From NCBI GenBank assembly GCA_902517495.1, contig CABYCO010000006.1, positions 1 through 50,049 of the forward strand: a stretch of 50,049 nt of DNA, read 5' to 3'. This stretch comes from an uncultured Pelagibacteraceae bacterium. Lineage in GTDB: Bacteria > Pseudomonadota > Alphaproteobacteria > Pelagibacterales > Pelagibacteraceae. Positions 30,561 to 38,357 of the stretch are shown here, one piece after another (position 1 is the stretch's first letter; each line of letters opens with the position of its first letter). The notes under the pieces are model-generated. The model was not told where the DNA came from. It was given only the letters and a program-made list of their open reading frames with translations, and did no database searches. Both the position numbers and the translations under genes were made by a program.

Positions 30561-31373
30561 CTATGATTTTATTTTATAACCTTTATTCACCAGAAAGTAT
30601 GCGAAATAAGTAATAATTAAACTTAAAAAAGTTAGTATTGTAATACCAAATGTTATCGAACCATCTAATTGACCAATAAATGAATATCTAAATCCATCTA
30701 TCATATGGAAAAATGGATTGTAATTACTTATCAATTTTAGAAATTCAGGCAATTTATCAATACTATAAAAAGTACCACTTAGAAAACTGAAAGGCACTAT
30801 AATAAAATTGGTAACAGTGCTCATTTGATCAAATTTATCTGCATACAGTCCAACAATTATTCCTAAAGATCCCATAAATAATCCACCTAAAAACAGATAA
30901 ATAAACCATAAAAGAAAATTTTGTATTGATAAATCTATAAATAAAATAAATATTAAAGTTGAAGCAGTGGCAATCAACAGACCTCTTGCTGCAGAGGCAA
31001 TAGTAATTGCAAATACAACTTCTGATGACGATAAAGGGCTGTGAACAACATCAGTAATTGTGCCCATCATTTTTCCCATCATTAAAGAAGAGCTCGAATG
31101 TGCAAAACTTTGTTGAATAACTTGCATCATTATTAGTCCACTTGCTAAAAATTTTATATATGGGACTCCTAAGACATCTTCTCTTTGATCACCTATAGCT
31201 AATGAGATAACTGTTAAAAATAAAATGCTTGTTAATATTGGACCAAACAAGGTTTGACCTGAAACTGTTAAAAATCTTAAAACTTCTTTTTTAAATAAAG
31301 AATAAGTCCCTACCCAATTAACAACTCCAAATCTTCTCACACCAATTTGATATTTTTTCTGTAATTCAACCAT
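30561..31373 (-). CDS. ABC-2 type transporter permease
   Basis: A 270-residue inner-membrane protein with about six hydrophobic segments, the usual layout of ABC-2 permeases. Segments FLTVSGQTLFGPILTSILF, SHSSSSLMMGKMMGTITDV-like sequence and the NPFFHMIDGFRYSFIG near the C terminus resemble the YadH/Wzm-type family. No ATP-binding subunit is adjacent, so its partner must be encoded elsewhere. It is the promoter-proximal gene before argD-argF (7-nt gap). The exported substrate is unknown. Confidence 0.85.
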   Translation of the reverse strand: MVELQKKYQIGVRRFGVVNWVGTYSLFKKEVLRFLTVSGQTLFGPILTSILFLTVISLAIGDQREDVLGVPYIKFLASGLIMMQVIQQSFAHSSSSLMMGKMMGTITDVVHSPLSSSEVVFAITIASAARGLLIATASTLIFILFIDLSIQNFLLWFIYLFLGGLFMGSLGIIVGLYADKFDQMSTVTNFIIVPFSFLSGTFYSIDKLPEFLKLISNYNPFFHMIDGFRYSFIGQLDGSITFGITILTFLSLIITYFAYFLVNKGYKIKS

Positions 31374-31500
31374 AAGTAATTATTAATAAACATTTTTTTT
31401 GATTTTTGTTAAAAAACAAAAGAAAAAGCTTGTTATATAACTTTAATTGTGATTTCAAGATGGTGTTATAAATATATTAGGATATACTAAATATAGTAAT

Positions 31501-31992
31501 ATGAGCTGGACAGACGATAAAGTTAACAAACTTAAAGATCTTTGGGGCAAGGGTCAAACAGCAAGTCAAATTGCAGAATTGCTTGGTGGGGTAAGTCGAA
31601 ACGCAGTAATAGGTAAGGCTCATAGACTAAATTTGTCTGCAAAAATTAAAACTAGATCTATACCTATCCAAAGCAACCTTACCCATTCTCAAAATAATAA
31701 TACTAAAAAGAGTAGTCGAAAACATAGATTTAAATCTCTACTTCTAGATAAAAATTTTGAACCTGCAAAAAATCTTCAATTAGAGGATTTAAATGAACAT
31801 ACATGTAAATATATGGAAGGCAATCCAGATGAAACAGGCTCATCATTTTGTGGAAGAAAAACTATTGAAAAATTCTCCTATTGTCCATTACATCTTATGA
31901 TCGTTTTTCAACCTAAAGGTAAGAAGGAAGAGGTTGCAGATAAAGACGATGAAGTTCCAAAATTTATAGAAAAAAAAGTGAAATCTGCTTAA
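31501..31992 (+). CDS. gcrA: GcrA cell-cycle regulator
   Basis: GcrA is an alphaproteobacterial sigma70-interacting regulator that works with CcrM-methylated GANTC sites. The 163-residue protein begins with the helix-turn-helix MSWTDDKVNKLKDLWGKGQT and SRNAVIGKAHRLNLS, which is diagnostic. The C terminus has CKYMEG ... FCGRKT ... YCPLH, the conserved sigma-binding module. Upstream is a 127-nt gap against the ABC permease gene. It stands alone and is convergent with the SHOCT gene (1-nt gap). Confidence 0.96.
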   Translation: MSWTDDKVNKLKDLWGKGQTASQIAELLGGVSRNAVIGKAHRLNLSAKIKTRSIPIQSNLTHSQNNNTKKSSRKHRFKSLLLDKNFEPAKNLQLEDLNEHTCKYMEGNPDETGSSFCGRKTIEKFSYCPLHLMIVFQPKGKKEEVADKDDEVPKFIEKKVKSA

Positions 31993-31993
31993 C

Positions 31994-32242
31994 TTATTTT
32001 AATATTTTCTCTTTTGCTTTTTTGAATTCATCATCGTTAATTATTCCTTTGTCGTGCAAATTTTTTAATTCTTTTATTTGATCAATAACTTCTGAATTTA
32101 TATTTTCATTATTAAAATTTGTATTTTTTTCATCTTTGATTACTTGTTTAGCTTCAACTCCTCTGGTAATTGCTTTAACTGCTATAGACAAAACGAACGC
32201 CAAAATTATAAATACTATAAAATAAATAATATTTGCTAACAT
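31994..32242 (-). CDS. Small membrane protein with SHOCT domain
   Basis: An 82-residue protein with one N-terminal transmembrane helix (about residues 4-24) and a C-terminal SHOCT (short C-terminal) motif: IKELKNLHDKGIINDDEFKK, an amphipathic pair of helices that often mediates oligomerisation. The function is unknown. Its ATG overlaps the stop of the NDUFA9-like gene upstream by one base, so it is probably co-translated with it. Confidence 0.8.
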   Translation of the reverse strand: MLANIIYFIVFIILAFVLSIAVKAITRGVEAKQVIKDEKNTNFNNENINSEVIDQIKELKNLHDKGIINDDEFKKAKEKILK

Positions 32243-33207
32243 TAACTTACTTTATCAATTTTTTTTTTTGAAAATTGACCTCCACTTGTCCAATTAAAAC
32301 TGTATTGATTTATCTCATATTCAAATTTTTTTTTTGCTTCTAAATTTATTTGAAAATTTGTTTTATATTTATTGGATACAATATTATCATATTTTAATAG
32401 TCTAAGTTGATCCATAGTTAACAACGGCTTAGGCATCAATTGAAAAATTTTAGCATTTAGTTTTGCCAATGACAGAGGCAATGGCAATAATAATCTTTTT
32501 TTTTTAATTGATTTTAAAATTTTTAAAATTATCTCTTTGAAAGTAAAAATTTCAGGACCTATACATTCTATTGTTTCATTAGTAATATTTTGTTTTACAA
32601 TTTCAAAAATTATATTTGATAAATCAGATACATGAATAGGAGTAAATTTAGTTTTTCCCTCGTAATATAGAGGCATGAAAGGAAGTATACTTAATAATCT
32701 CATAAAGTTTGTTGTAAAATTGTCGTCTACTGAATACACAATAGAGGGTTTTAAAATTACTGACTTTGAAAAATTCTCTCTTACTTTTTCTTCACCTTTT
32801 AATTTACTTGATGCATATTTGCTGTCAGTAGCTTTTTCAATCCCTAAAGCAGATATATGGATAAATTGATGAAGTGAATTTTTATTGGCTAGATTTGATA
32901 ATAAAGAAGGTAAATCTGAATGTATTAAATTAAAATCATTTTGTTTTTTTTCGTACAAAATACCAATTAGATTAATGCACACAGAGGATCTTTGCATTAA
33001 TTCCGATATATCTTTCTCATTAAAAGAATTTATCTCCTCTAACTCTAAATACCCGTAATTCGATTGTGTTTTGATCTGATATCCTTTTCTATGGATACTT
33101 CTAGTTACCGCAGTAACTTTATAGTTATTTTTTGTAAACTTTCTTATTAAAGATTTTCCAATTTGTCCAGATGAACCAAATATTAAAATTGAATCCTGAT
33201 TTTTCAT
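32242..33207 (-). CDS. NAD(P)-binding, complex I NDUFA9-like / atypical SDR protein
   Basis: The 321-residue protein begins with a Rossmann dinucleotide loop, IFGSSGQIGKSL (GxxGxxG), and continues as an atypical short-chain dehydrogenase: VCINLIGILYE, HISALGIE, SKLKGEEKVRE, ILKPSIVYS, TPIHVSDLS. This is the pattern of the NDUFA9-related family found in alphaproteobacteria and in mitochondrial complex I. A role in quinone or respiratory-complex metabolism is inferred. Its start is only 17 nt from the divergent rnd start. Confidence 0.85.
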   Translation of the reverse strand: MKNQDSILIFGSSGQIGKSLIRKFTKNNYKVTAVTRSIHRKGYQIKTQSNYGYLELEEINSFNEKDISELMQRSSVCINLIGILYEKKQNDFNLIHSDLPSLLSNLANKNSLHQFIHISALGIEKATDSKYASSKLKGEEKVRENFSKSVILKPSIVYSVDDNFTTNFMRLLSILPFMPLYYEGKTKFTPIHVSDLSNIIFEIVKQNITNETIECIGPEIFTFKEIILKILKSIKKKRLLLPLPLSLAKLNAKIFQLMPKPLLTMDQLRLLKYDNIVSNKYKTNFQINLEAKKKFEYEINQYSFNWTSGGQFSKKKIDKVS

Positions 33208-33224
33208 ATATATATATCTACTTA

Positions 33225-33836
33225 ATGAATTTAGATATTAAATTACATAAGAAAGATTTACCAGATGAAATAGAGTTCAGTGACAAGATAGCAATAGATT
33301 GTGAATTTACTGGTCTAAATATTGAAAGAGATAGACTATGCTTATTACAAATTTCTTCAGGTAAAAATGACGCTCATATAATTCAACTAGATAAAGATAA
33401 TTACGACGCACCTAATTTAAAGAAAATCTTAATTGATAAAAATATTAATAAATTATTCCATTTTGCAAGAGCTGATCTTTTATTTATAAAAAAATATTTA
33501 GAGGTAGATACAAGAAACATCAATTGCACAAAAATTATGAGTAAGATTGCAAGAAGTTATTCTGATAAACATGGGTTAAAAGATTTAATTAAGGAATTTG
33601 AAGGTATTGACATAAGTAAACAATTGCAGTCGTCTTATTTTGGGGGAGATTTATCTGATAAACAATTAAAATATTGTGCACAAGATGTTATTTATTTACA
33701 TAAGATTTATGAAGCTTTAAAAAGAATATTGGAAAGAGAAAAAAGGATTGACCTTTATAAAGAGACAATAAAGTTTATTAATACCAGAGTAGAATTAGAT
33801 TTTGCTTCATTTAAAGAAGATATATGGTCTCACTAA
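33225..33836 (+). CDS. rnd: Ribonuclease D-like 3'-5' exonuclease
   Basis: A single-domain DEDDy exonuclease of ~203 residues; it lacks the HRDC domains of E. coli RNase D, as do many alphaproteobacterial forms. Exo I is AIDCEFTGL, exo II is FHFARADLLFIKK, exo III is YCAQDVIYLHKIYE (Tyr-x3-Asp pattern). It probably trims tRNA or other RNA 3' ends. I chose the ATG at 33225 because the earlier in-frame start (33171) lies inside the divergent NDUFA9-like gene and adds an unrelated leader. It opens the long plus-strand gene run to 45.8 kb. Confidence 0.9.
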   Translation: MNLDIKLHKKDLPDEIEFSDKIAIDCEFTGLNIERDRLCLLQISSGKNDAHIIQLDKDNYDAPNLKKILIDKNINKLFHFARADLLFIKKYLEVDTRNINCTKIMSKIARSYSDKHGLKDLIKEFEGIDISKQLQSSYFGGDLSDKQLKYCAQDVIYLHKIYEALKRILEREKRIDLYKETIKFINTRVELDFASFKEDIWSH

Positions 33837-33837
33837 A

Positions 33838-34818
33838 ATGCAAAATAAAAATTTACTAAGTATAGCTAAAGAAGTTATCAAAATAGAATTAGACTCACTT
33901 AAAAAACTTAGATTGAGTATTGACAAATCATTTGAGGAAATAATAAAAACAATAATTAATTGTAAATCTGGAAAAGTTATTATTTCAGGAGTAGGCAAAA
34001 GTGGAATTATTGCCAAGAAATGGTGTGCAACTTTATCATCAACCGGAACACCATCTTTTTTTTTAGATGCTTCAAATGCAAGCCATGGTGACATGGGTCA
34101 AGTAACATCTAACGATATTATAATATTGATTAGTTTAAGTGGAGAAAGTAACGAGTTAAAAAATATCATACAATACGCCTCTAGAAATAAAAATATTAAA
34201 TTAATAGGTATTACTTCTAAGAAAGACTCAATTTTATACAAAAGTTCTGATATTAAATTTTTATTACCCAATGTTAAAGAAGCTGGTCCAGGTAATTTTG
34301 TACCAACATCATCAACCACTGTTCAAATTGCCTTGGGTGATGCGATAGCAATTACATGCATGAGATATAAAAAATTTGGGAAGTTGGATTTTAAAAAATT
34401 TCATCCAAGTGGTTCGCTATCGGTAAAGCTAAAAACAGTTGAAGATCTAATGTTAATTGGAGGAAAAATACCTTTTGTTAAAGAACACTTAAAGATGAAA
34501 TCTGTATTGAAGAATATGGAAAAAAAAGGACTTGGAGTATTAGTTGCAATAAATAATAAAAAAAATACAACTGGAATTATAACAGATGGAGATCTAAAAA
34601 GACTCTCAAATAAAAAAGCTAGCTTTAGGGAGTTAGAAATAAAGAAAGTGATGAAAAGAAAACCTATTAGCGTTGACAAAAATATGCTTGCAGCTCAAGC
34701 TCTTTCGATAATGAATAACAAAAAAATTACAAGTTTATGTGTTCATCAAAAAAATAAAAAAAATAGAACAATAGGATTTATTCACATACACACTATTTTA
34801 AGTGCAAACATTACATAG
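33838..34818 (+). CDS. kdsD: Arabinose-5-phosphate isomerase KdsD
   Basis: Makes arabinose 5-phosphate, precursor of Kdo. From ATG 33838 (1 nt after the rnd stop) the product is 326 residues: a SIS sugar-isomerase domain (VIISGVGKSGIIAKK, ASHGDMG, SLSGESNEL, FHPSGSL) and a C-terminal CBS pair. Some positions differ from the usual KpsF/KdsD sequence: GKSGHI reads GKSGII, and SNSGET reads SLSGES. Identity is nevertheless clear from domain order and the neighbouring lpt genes. Confidence 0.9.
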   Translation: MQNKNLLSIAKEVIKIELDSLKKLRLSIDKSFEEIIKTIINCKSGKVIISGVGKSGIIAKKWCATLSSTGTPSFFLDASNASHGDMGQVTSNDIIILISLSGESNELKNIIQYASRNKNIKLIGITSKKDSILYKSSDIKFLLPNVKEAGPGNFVPTSSTTVQIALGDAIAITCMRYKKFGKLDFKKFHPSGSLSVKLKTVEDLMLIGGKIPFVKEHLKMKSVLKNMEKKGLGVLVAINNKKNTTGIITDGDLKRLSNKKASFRELEIKKVMKRKPISVDKNMLAAQALSIMNNKKITSLCVHQKNKKNRTIGFIHIHTILSANIT

Positions 34819-35595
34819 ATGTCTATAAAATCAATAATCCAAATTTTTATTTTACTATTAATAATACTAATCATGGGTGGTGTTTATTACGAATATTTTG
34901 ATCCAAAAAAAAATATTATTGAAGAAACAAGCTTATTGGAGACAAGTGAAAAGGAACAATTAGAAGAACTTGAAAAAAAGTTATATGATTTAGAATTAAA
35001 AAATATTGAACTAATAAATAAATTAGACAAAACTAAAGAGGTTTCTGAGAAAACTCTTTCAGAAAATACAAAAGAAAAAATAATTCAAAATGATAAGATA
35101 AATATAGAGAATGAAAGTACAAAAAAAATTGAAAAAAAAGATTTAAATATTAAAAAAGAAGTTAAAAACCTTGTAAAAGATGTTGAATATACTTCAATTG
35201 ATCAAAAAGGGAATAGGTTCCATTTGTTAGCAAATTCTGGAAAATCAAATATAAATAATAATGATATTTTAGACTTAATAAATGTAAGAGGTAAAATTAC
35301 ATCAGATATAAGAGATACTATATATATAGTATCCGATTTTGCTCAATATAATTCTATTAATTTAAATTCAAAATTTTATGAAAATGTAATAATAAATTAC
35401 CAAGATAAAGAAATCACTTGTATAAATTTTGACATTAATATGGAAACAGATAAGGCTATAGCCTATAACGATGTAATAATCACAGATCCAAAGTCAATTA
35501 TGAAGGCAGGAATAGTAGAATTTGATTTAAAGACTCAAAATATAAACATAAATCCTAAAACTGTTAATGCAGATATCGAGGTAATTACTAACTAA
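34819..35595 (+). CDS. lptC: LptC-like LPS export protein
   Basis: The 258-residue protein has one N-terminal membrane anchor (about 5-24), a charged coiled coil (about 40-120) and a C-terminal LptC/OstA-like beta domain with repeated strands (SDFAQYNSINLNSKFYENV, VIITDPKSIMKAGIVEF). LptC passes lipopolysaccharide from LptBFG to LptA in the periplasm. It is longer than usual because of the coiled coil. The start directly abuts kdsD, and the stop overlaps lptB (TAATG). No lptA lies between lptC and lptB, where it usually is found. Confidence 0.78.
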   Translation: MSIKSIIQIFILLLIILIMGGVYYEYFDPKKNIIEETSLLETSEKEQLEELEKKLYDLELKNIELINKLDKTKEVSEKTLSENTKEKIIQNDKINIENESTKKIEKKDLNIKKEVKNLVKDVEYTSIDQKGNRFHLLANSGKSNINNNDILDLINVRGKITSDIRDTIYIVSDFAQYNSINLNSKFYENVIINYQDKEITCINFDINMETDKAIAYNDVIITDPKSIMKAGIVEFDLKTQNININPKTVNADIEVITN

Positions 35596-36371
35596 TGGCG
35601 CTAATTAAAAAATTTAGGATTAAAAGTTTCAAAGAGCAAGTAGTTTTACTAAAATTAGAAAAAATATCTATGTTCTACAATAAAAGACAGATTTTGAATA
35701 ATTTAAGTTTAGAAATAAACAAACAAGAAGTTTTAGGAATGTTAGGACCAAATGGTGTAGGTAAATCCACAATTTTTCATATTATTACAGGCCTAAAAGA
35801 TCCAAGCTATGGAAAAGTTTTAATTAATGGAGAAGATTGCACAAATATACCAATTTATGAAAGGGCTACAAGATTTAAACTTGGATATGTGCCTCAGTAT
35901 GGTGGTTTTATTCAAGATTTAAACTTATTAGAAAATCTAAAGCTAGTTGGAGAAATTCATATTAAAGAAAAAAGTTTAAGAAAAGCAAAAATTGAAAAGA
36001 TAATTTCTCAATTTGAGTTTGATCCTTTGCTTAAAATTAAAGCAAAGCATTTATCAGGAGGTCAAAAAAAAAAATTAGTTATTTCTATGGCTCTAATAAA
36101 TGATCCTAATATACTTCTTTTAGACGAACCTTTCGCAGCTTTAGACATTTTAACAATAAAAATGCTTCAAGAAATAATCGTAAACCTTCAATCCTTAGAA
36201 AAAATTACAGTGGTTGTTTGTGATCACCAAGCAAGAGATTTATTAAGTTGTGTAGATAGGGCAATTGTATTATCTAATGGAAAAATTATTGCGTCAGGAA
36301 GTCCTAACGAAATTGTAAAAGATTCAAGTGCAAAATCTGCTTACTTTGGTGATGAATTTAAAATAAATTAA
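35595..36371 (+). CDS. lptB: LPS export ABC transporter ATP-binding protein LptB
   Basis: ATPase subunit powering LPS extraction from the inner membrane. Walker A is GPNGVGKST (51-59), the ABC signature is LSGGQ, Walker B is ILLLDEPFAALD, and the H-loop is in VVCDHQARD. LptB proteins normally read DEPFAGVDP after Walker B and LSGGERRR at the signature; here these are DEPFAALDI and LSGGQKKK, so the protein is unusual for the family. The call rests on linkage to lptC and kdsD and on the MLGPNGVGKST / ITGL / GEDCTNIPIYERA pattern. The first ~17 residues precede the ABC fold. Confidence 0.8.
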   Translation: MALIKKFRIKSFKEQVVLLKLEKISMFYNKRQILNNLSLEINKQEVLGMLGPNGVGKSTIFHIITGLKDPSYGKVLINGEDCTNIPIYERATRFKLGYVPQYGGFIQDLNLLENLKLVGEIHIKEKSLRKAKIEKIISQFEFDPLLKIKAKHLSGGQKKKLVISMALINDPNILLLDEPFAALDILTIKMLQEIIVNLQSLEKITVVVCDHQARDLLSCVDRAIVLSNGKIIASGSPNEIVKDSSAKSAYFGDEFKIN

Positions 36372-36378
36372 TTCACTA

Positions 36379-37704
36379 ATGCCAAATAATATTTTTATAG
36401 AAGATAAAATTAAAAATTTCAAAAAAACAATTAGAGTAAGCTCAGATAAAAGTATATCTATTAGAGCCATACTCTTAGCTTCACAAGCTGTAGGTGCTTC
36501 AAAAATTTCAAATTTACTTGAGTCAGAAGATGTTTTAAATGCTCTTAGGGCTATAAAAAAACTTGGTATAAATTATAAAAAAAGAGGTAATTCTTACATT
36601 ATATATGGTTATGGATTAAATGGTTTCAACGTTAAAAAAAAAACGACAATCAATGCGGGCAATTCAGGAACTTTAGCAAGATTAATATTAGGATTACTTA
36701 TAAAATCAAAAAATAAAATAAAATTAGTTGGAGATAAAAGTTTATCTAAAAGAGATTTTTCAAGGGTTATAAAACCATTAAAACTGTTTGGAGCAAACAT
36801 TAAAAGTAAGAATAATTTACTACCTATCGAAATGTCTGGTTCTAATTTCTTAAGGCCTATTAGTTACGATGAAAATATAGGTAGCGCACAGGTAAAATCA
36901 TGTATAATTTTATGTGCTTTAAATACGCCTGGCATTTCAATTATTAATTCAAAGAATTCAAGAAATCATACTGAATTAATGCTAAAATTTTTAAAATATC
37001 CAATAAAAATTGATAAAAAAAAAGGTTATGATAAAATTTTTGTCCAAGGTTTAAATCAGTTTAGTGGATTTAAGTATAACGTACCTGGTGATATCAGTTC
37101 AGCATCCTTTTTTATCGTTTTAACGCTTCTTTCAGAGAGATCACAAATCGAAATTTTAAATGTAAATATCAATCAAAGTAGAATTGGAATAATATCAATT
37201 TTAAATAAAATGGGAGCTGAGATAAAACTAAAAAAAAAGCGGTTGTATAACGGTGAAAAAATTTCAAATATTTATGTAAGAAGCAAAAAAAATTTAAAAG
37301 CAATAAATTGTTCACCAAAATATAATAGTTCTGCAATTGATGAGTTTCTAATTATTTTTTTAGTTGCTGCAAAAGCAAAAGGTATTTCAAAATTTATGGA
37401 TTTAGGAGAAATGAATAAAAAAGAATCAAAGAGATTAGATTTAGCAATTAAATTTTTAAAATTAATTGGAATCAGAGTTGATCGAATTCATAATGATATA
37501 AAAATATATGGTAATCCAGATCTAGTTCTATCTAAAAGTTATGAAATGAAAAATTTTTTAAAAGACCATAGAGTTTTTTTTCTTTCTTGTATTACAGCTC
37601 TGACTTTAGGCGGAAAATGGAAAATAAACGATAAAGATTCCATTAATTCCTCTTTTCCTAACTTTTTAAAAATCCTTAAAATGATAGGAGCTAAAATAAA
37701 TTGA
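36379..37704 (+). CDS. aroA: 3-phosphoshikimate 1-carboxyvinyltransferase (EPSP synthase)
   Basis: Adds enolpyruvate from PEP to shikimate 3-phosphate. The 441-residue protein shows the two-domain EPSPS pattern: SDKSIS (K24), AGNSGTLARL, GDKSLSKR, SAQVKS, VPGDISSASFF, the catalytic Asp in AIDEF, KKESKR and KDHR. Several positions differ from consensus (GDKSISHR reads SDKSISIR, RDHTE reads RNHTE, KESDR reads KESKR). It precedes cmk and rpsA in the ancestral order; its TGA overlaps the TTG start of cmk. Confidence 0.93.
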   Translation: MPNNIFIEDKIKNFKKTIRVSSDKSISIRAILLASQAVGASKISNLLESEDVLNALRAIKKLGINYKKRGNSYIIYGYGLNGFNVKKKTTINAGNSGTLARLILGLLIKSKNKIKLVGDKSLSKRDFSRVIKPLKLFGANIKSKNNLLPIEMSGSNFLRPISYDENIGSAQVKSCIILCALNTPGISIINSKNSRNHTELMLKFLKYPIKIDKKKGYDKIFVQGLNQFSGFKYNVPGDISSASFFIVLTLLSERSQIEILNVNINQSRIGIISILNKMGAEIKLKKKRLYNGEKISNIYVRSKKNLKAINCSPKYNSSAIDEFLIIFLVAAKAKGISKFMDLGEMNKKESKRLDLAIKFLKLIGIRVDRIHNDIKIYGNPDLVLSKSYEMKNFLKDHRVFFLSCITALTLGGKWKINDKDSINSSFPNFLKILKMIGAKIN

Positions 37705-38357
37705 AAAGAAGAAAAAATATTATTACAGTAGCAATAGATTCTCCTGCAGCGGCAGGAGCAGGAACCCAAGCTCAATTAATAGCAAAAAATTACAATTTAT
37801 TTTATTTAGATACAGGAAAGATTTATAGATACATTGGTAAACTAAAGTTAAGTGATAAAAAAAAATTTTCTTACAATTTAATTCAGAAAAAAATTAATAC
37901 TTTAAAATTAAGTAATTTGAAAAATAAAGAATTATTATCAAACGAGGTAGCATTATCAGCATCAAAAATAGCAAGAGATAAAAAAATTCGGAATATAGTT
38001 CATAAATTTCAACAAAAATGTGCATACGATCCTCCGAAAAGATATAAAGGTTCAGTATTAGATGGCAGAGATATAATTACTGTTCAAGTAAAAGATGCAA
38101 TGTTTAAATTTTATATTACGGCTAGTCTAAAAGAAAGAGCTAAAAGACGATTTAAAGAATATCAAAATCTAAATAACAAAATTAATTACTCAGATGTACT
38201 TAAAAGCCTTAGAAATAGGGACAAATCTGATAAAGAGAGAAAACATGGACCACTAAAAAAAACAAAAGATTCTATCTTGATTAATACCACTAAATTAAGT
38301 AAGAAAGCCTGCTTTAAAAAGTTAAAAGCTATAATAGACAAAAAATTAAATATTTAA
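37701..38357 (+). CDS. cmk: Cytidylate kinase-like protein with altered P-loop
   Basis: By position (aroA-cmk-rpsA) and by the motifs YLDTGKIYR, LDGRDI and RDKSDKERKHGPL this is CMP kinase, which phosphorylates CMP/dCMP. The P-loop is abnormal: the family GPAxSGKGT reads SPAAAGAGT (residues 14-22), so the Walker A lysine is alanine (A20) and the first glycine is serine. The frame is intact over 218 residues. The start is TTG at 37701, overlapping the aroA stop as TTGA; no ATG, GTG or other TTG is near. Whether it still uses ATP normally is open. Confidence 0.85.
   Translation: MKRRKNIITVAIDSPAAAGAGTQAQLIAKNYNLFYLDTGKIYRYIGKLKLSDKKKFSYNLIQKKINTLKLSNLKNKELLSNEVALSASKIARDKKIRNIVHKFQQKCAYDPPKRYKGSVLDGRDIITVQVKDAMFKFYITASLKERAKRRFKEYQNLNNKINYSDVLKSLRNRDKSDKERKHGPLKKTKDSILINTTKLSKKACFKKLKAIIDKKLNI

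Noticed and set aside
33171..33224. Upstream in-frame start for rnd
   Set aside because: It adds a leader encoded inside the divergent NDUFA9-like gene; homology begins at the ATG at 33225.
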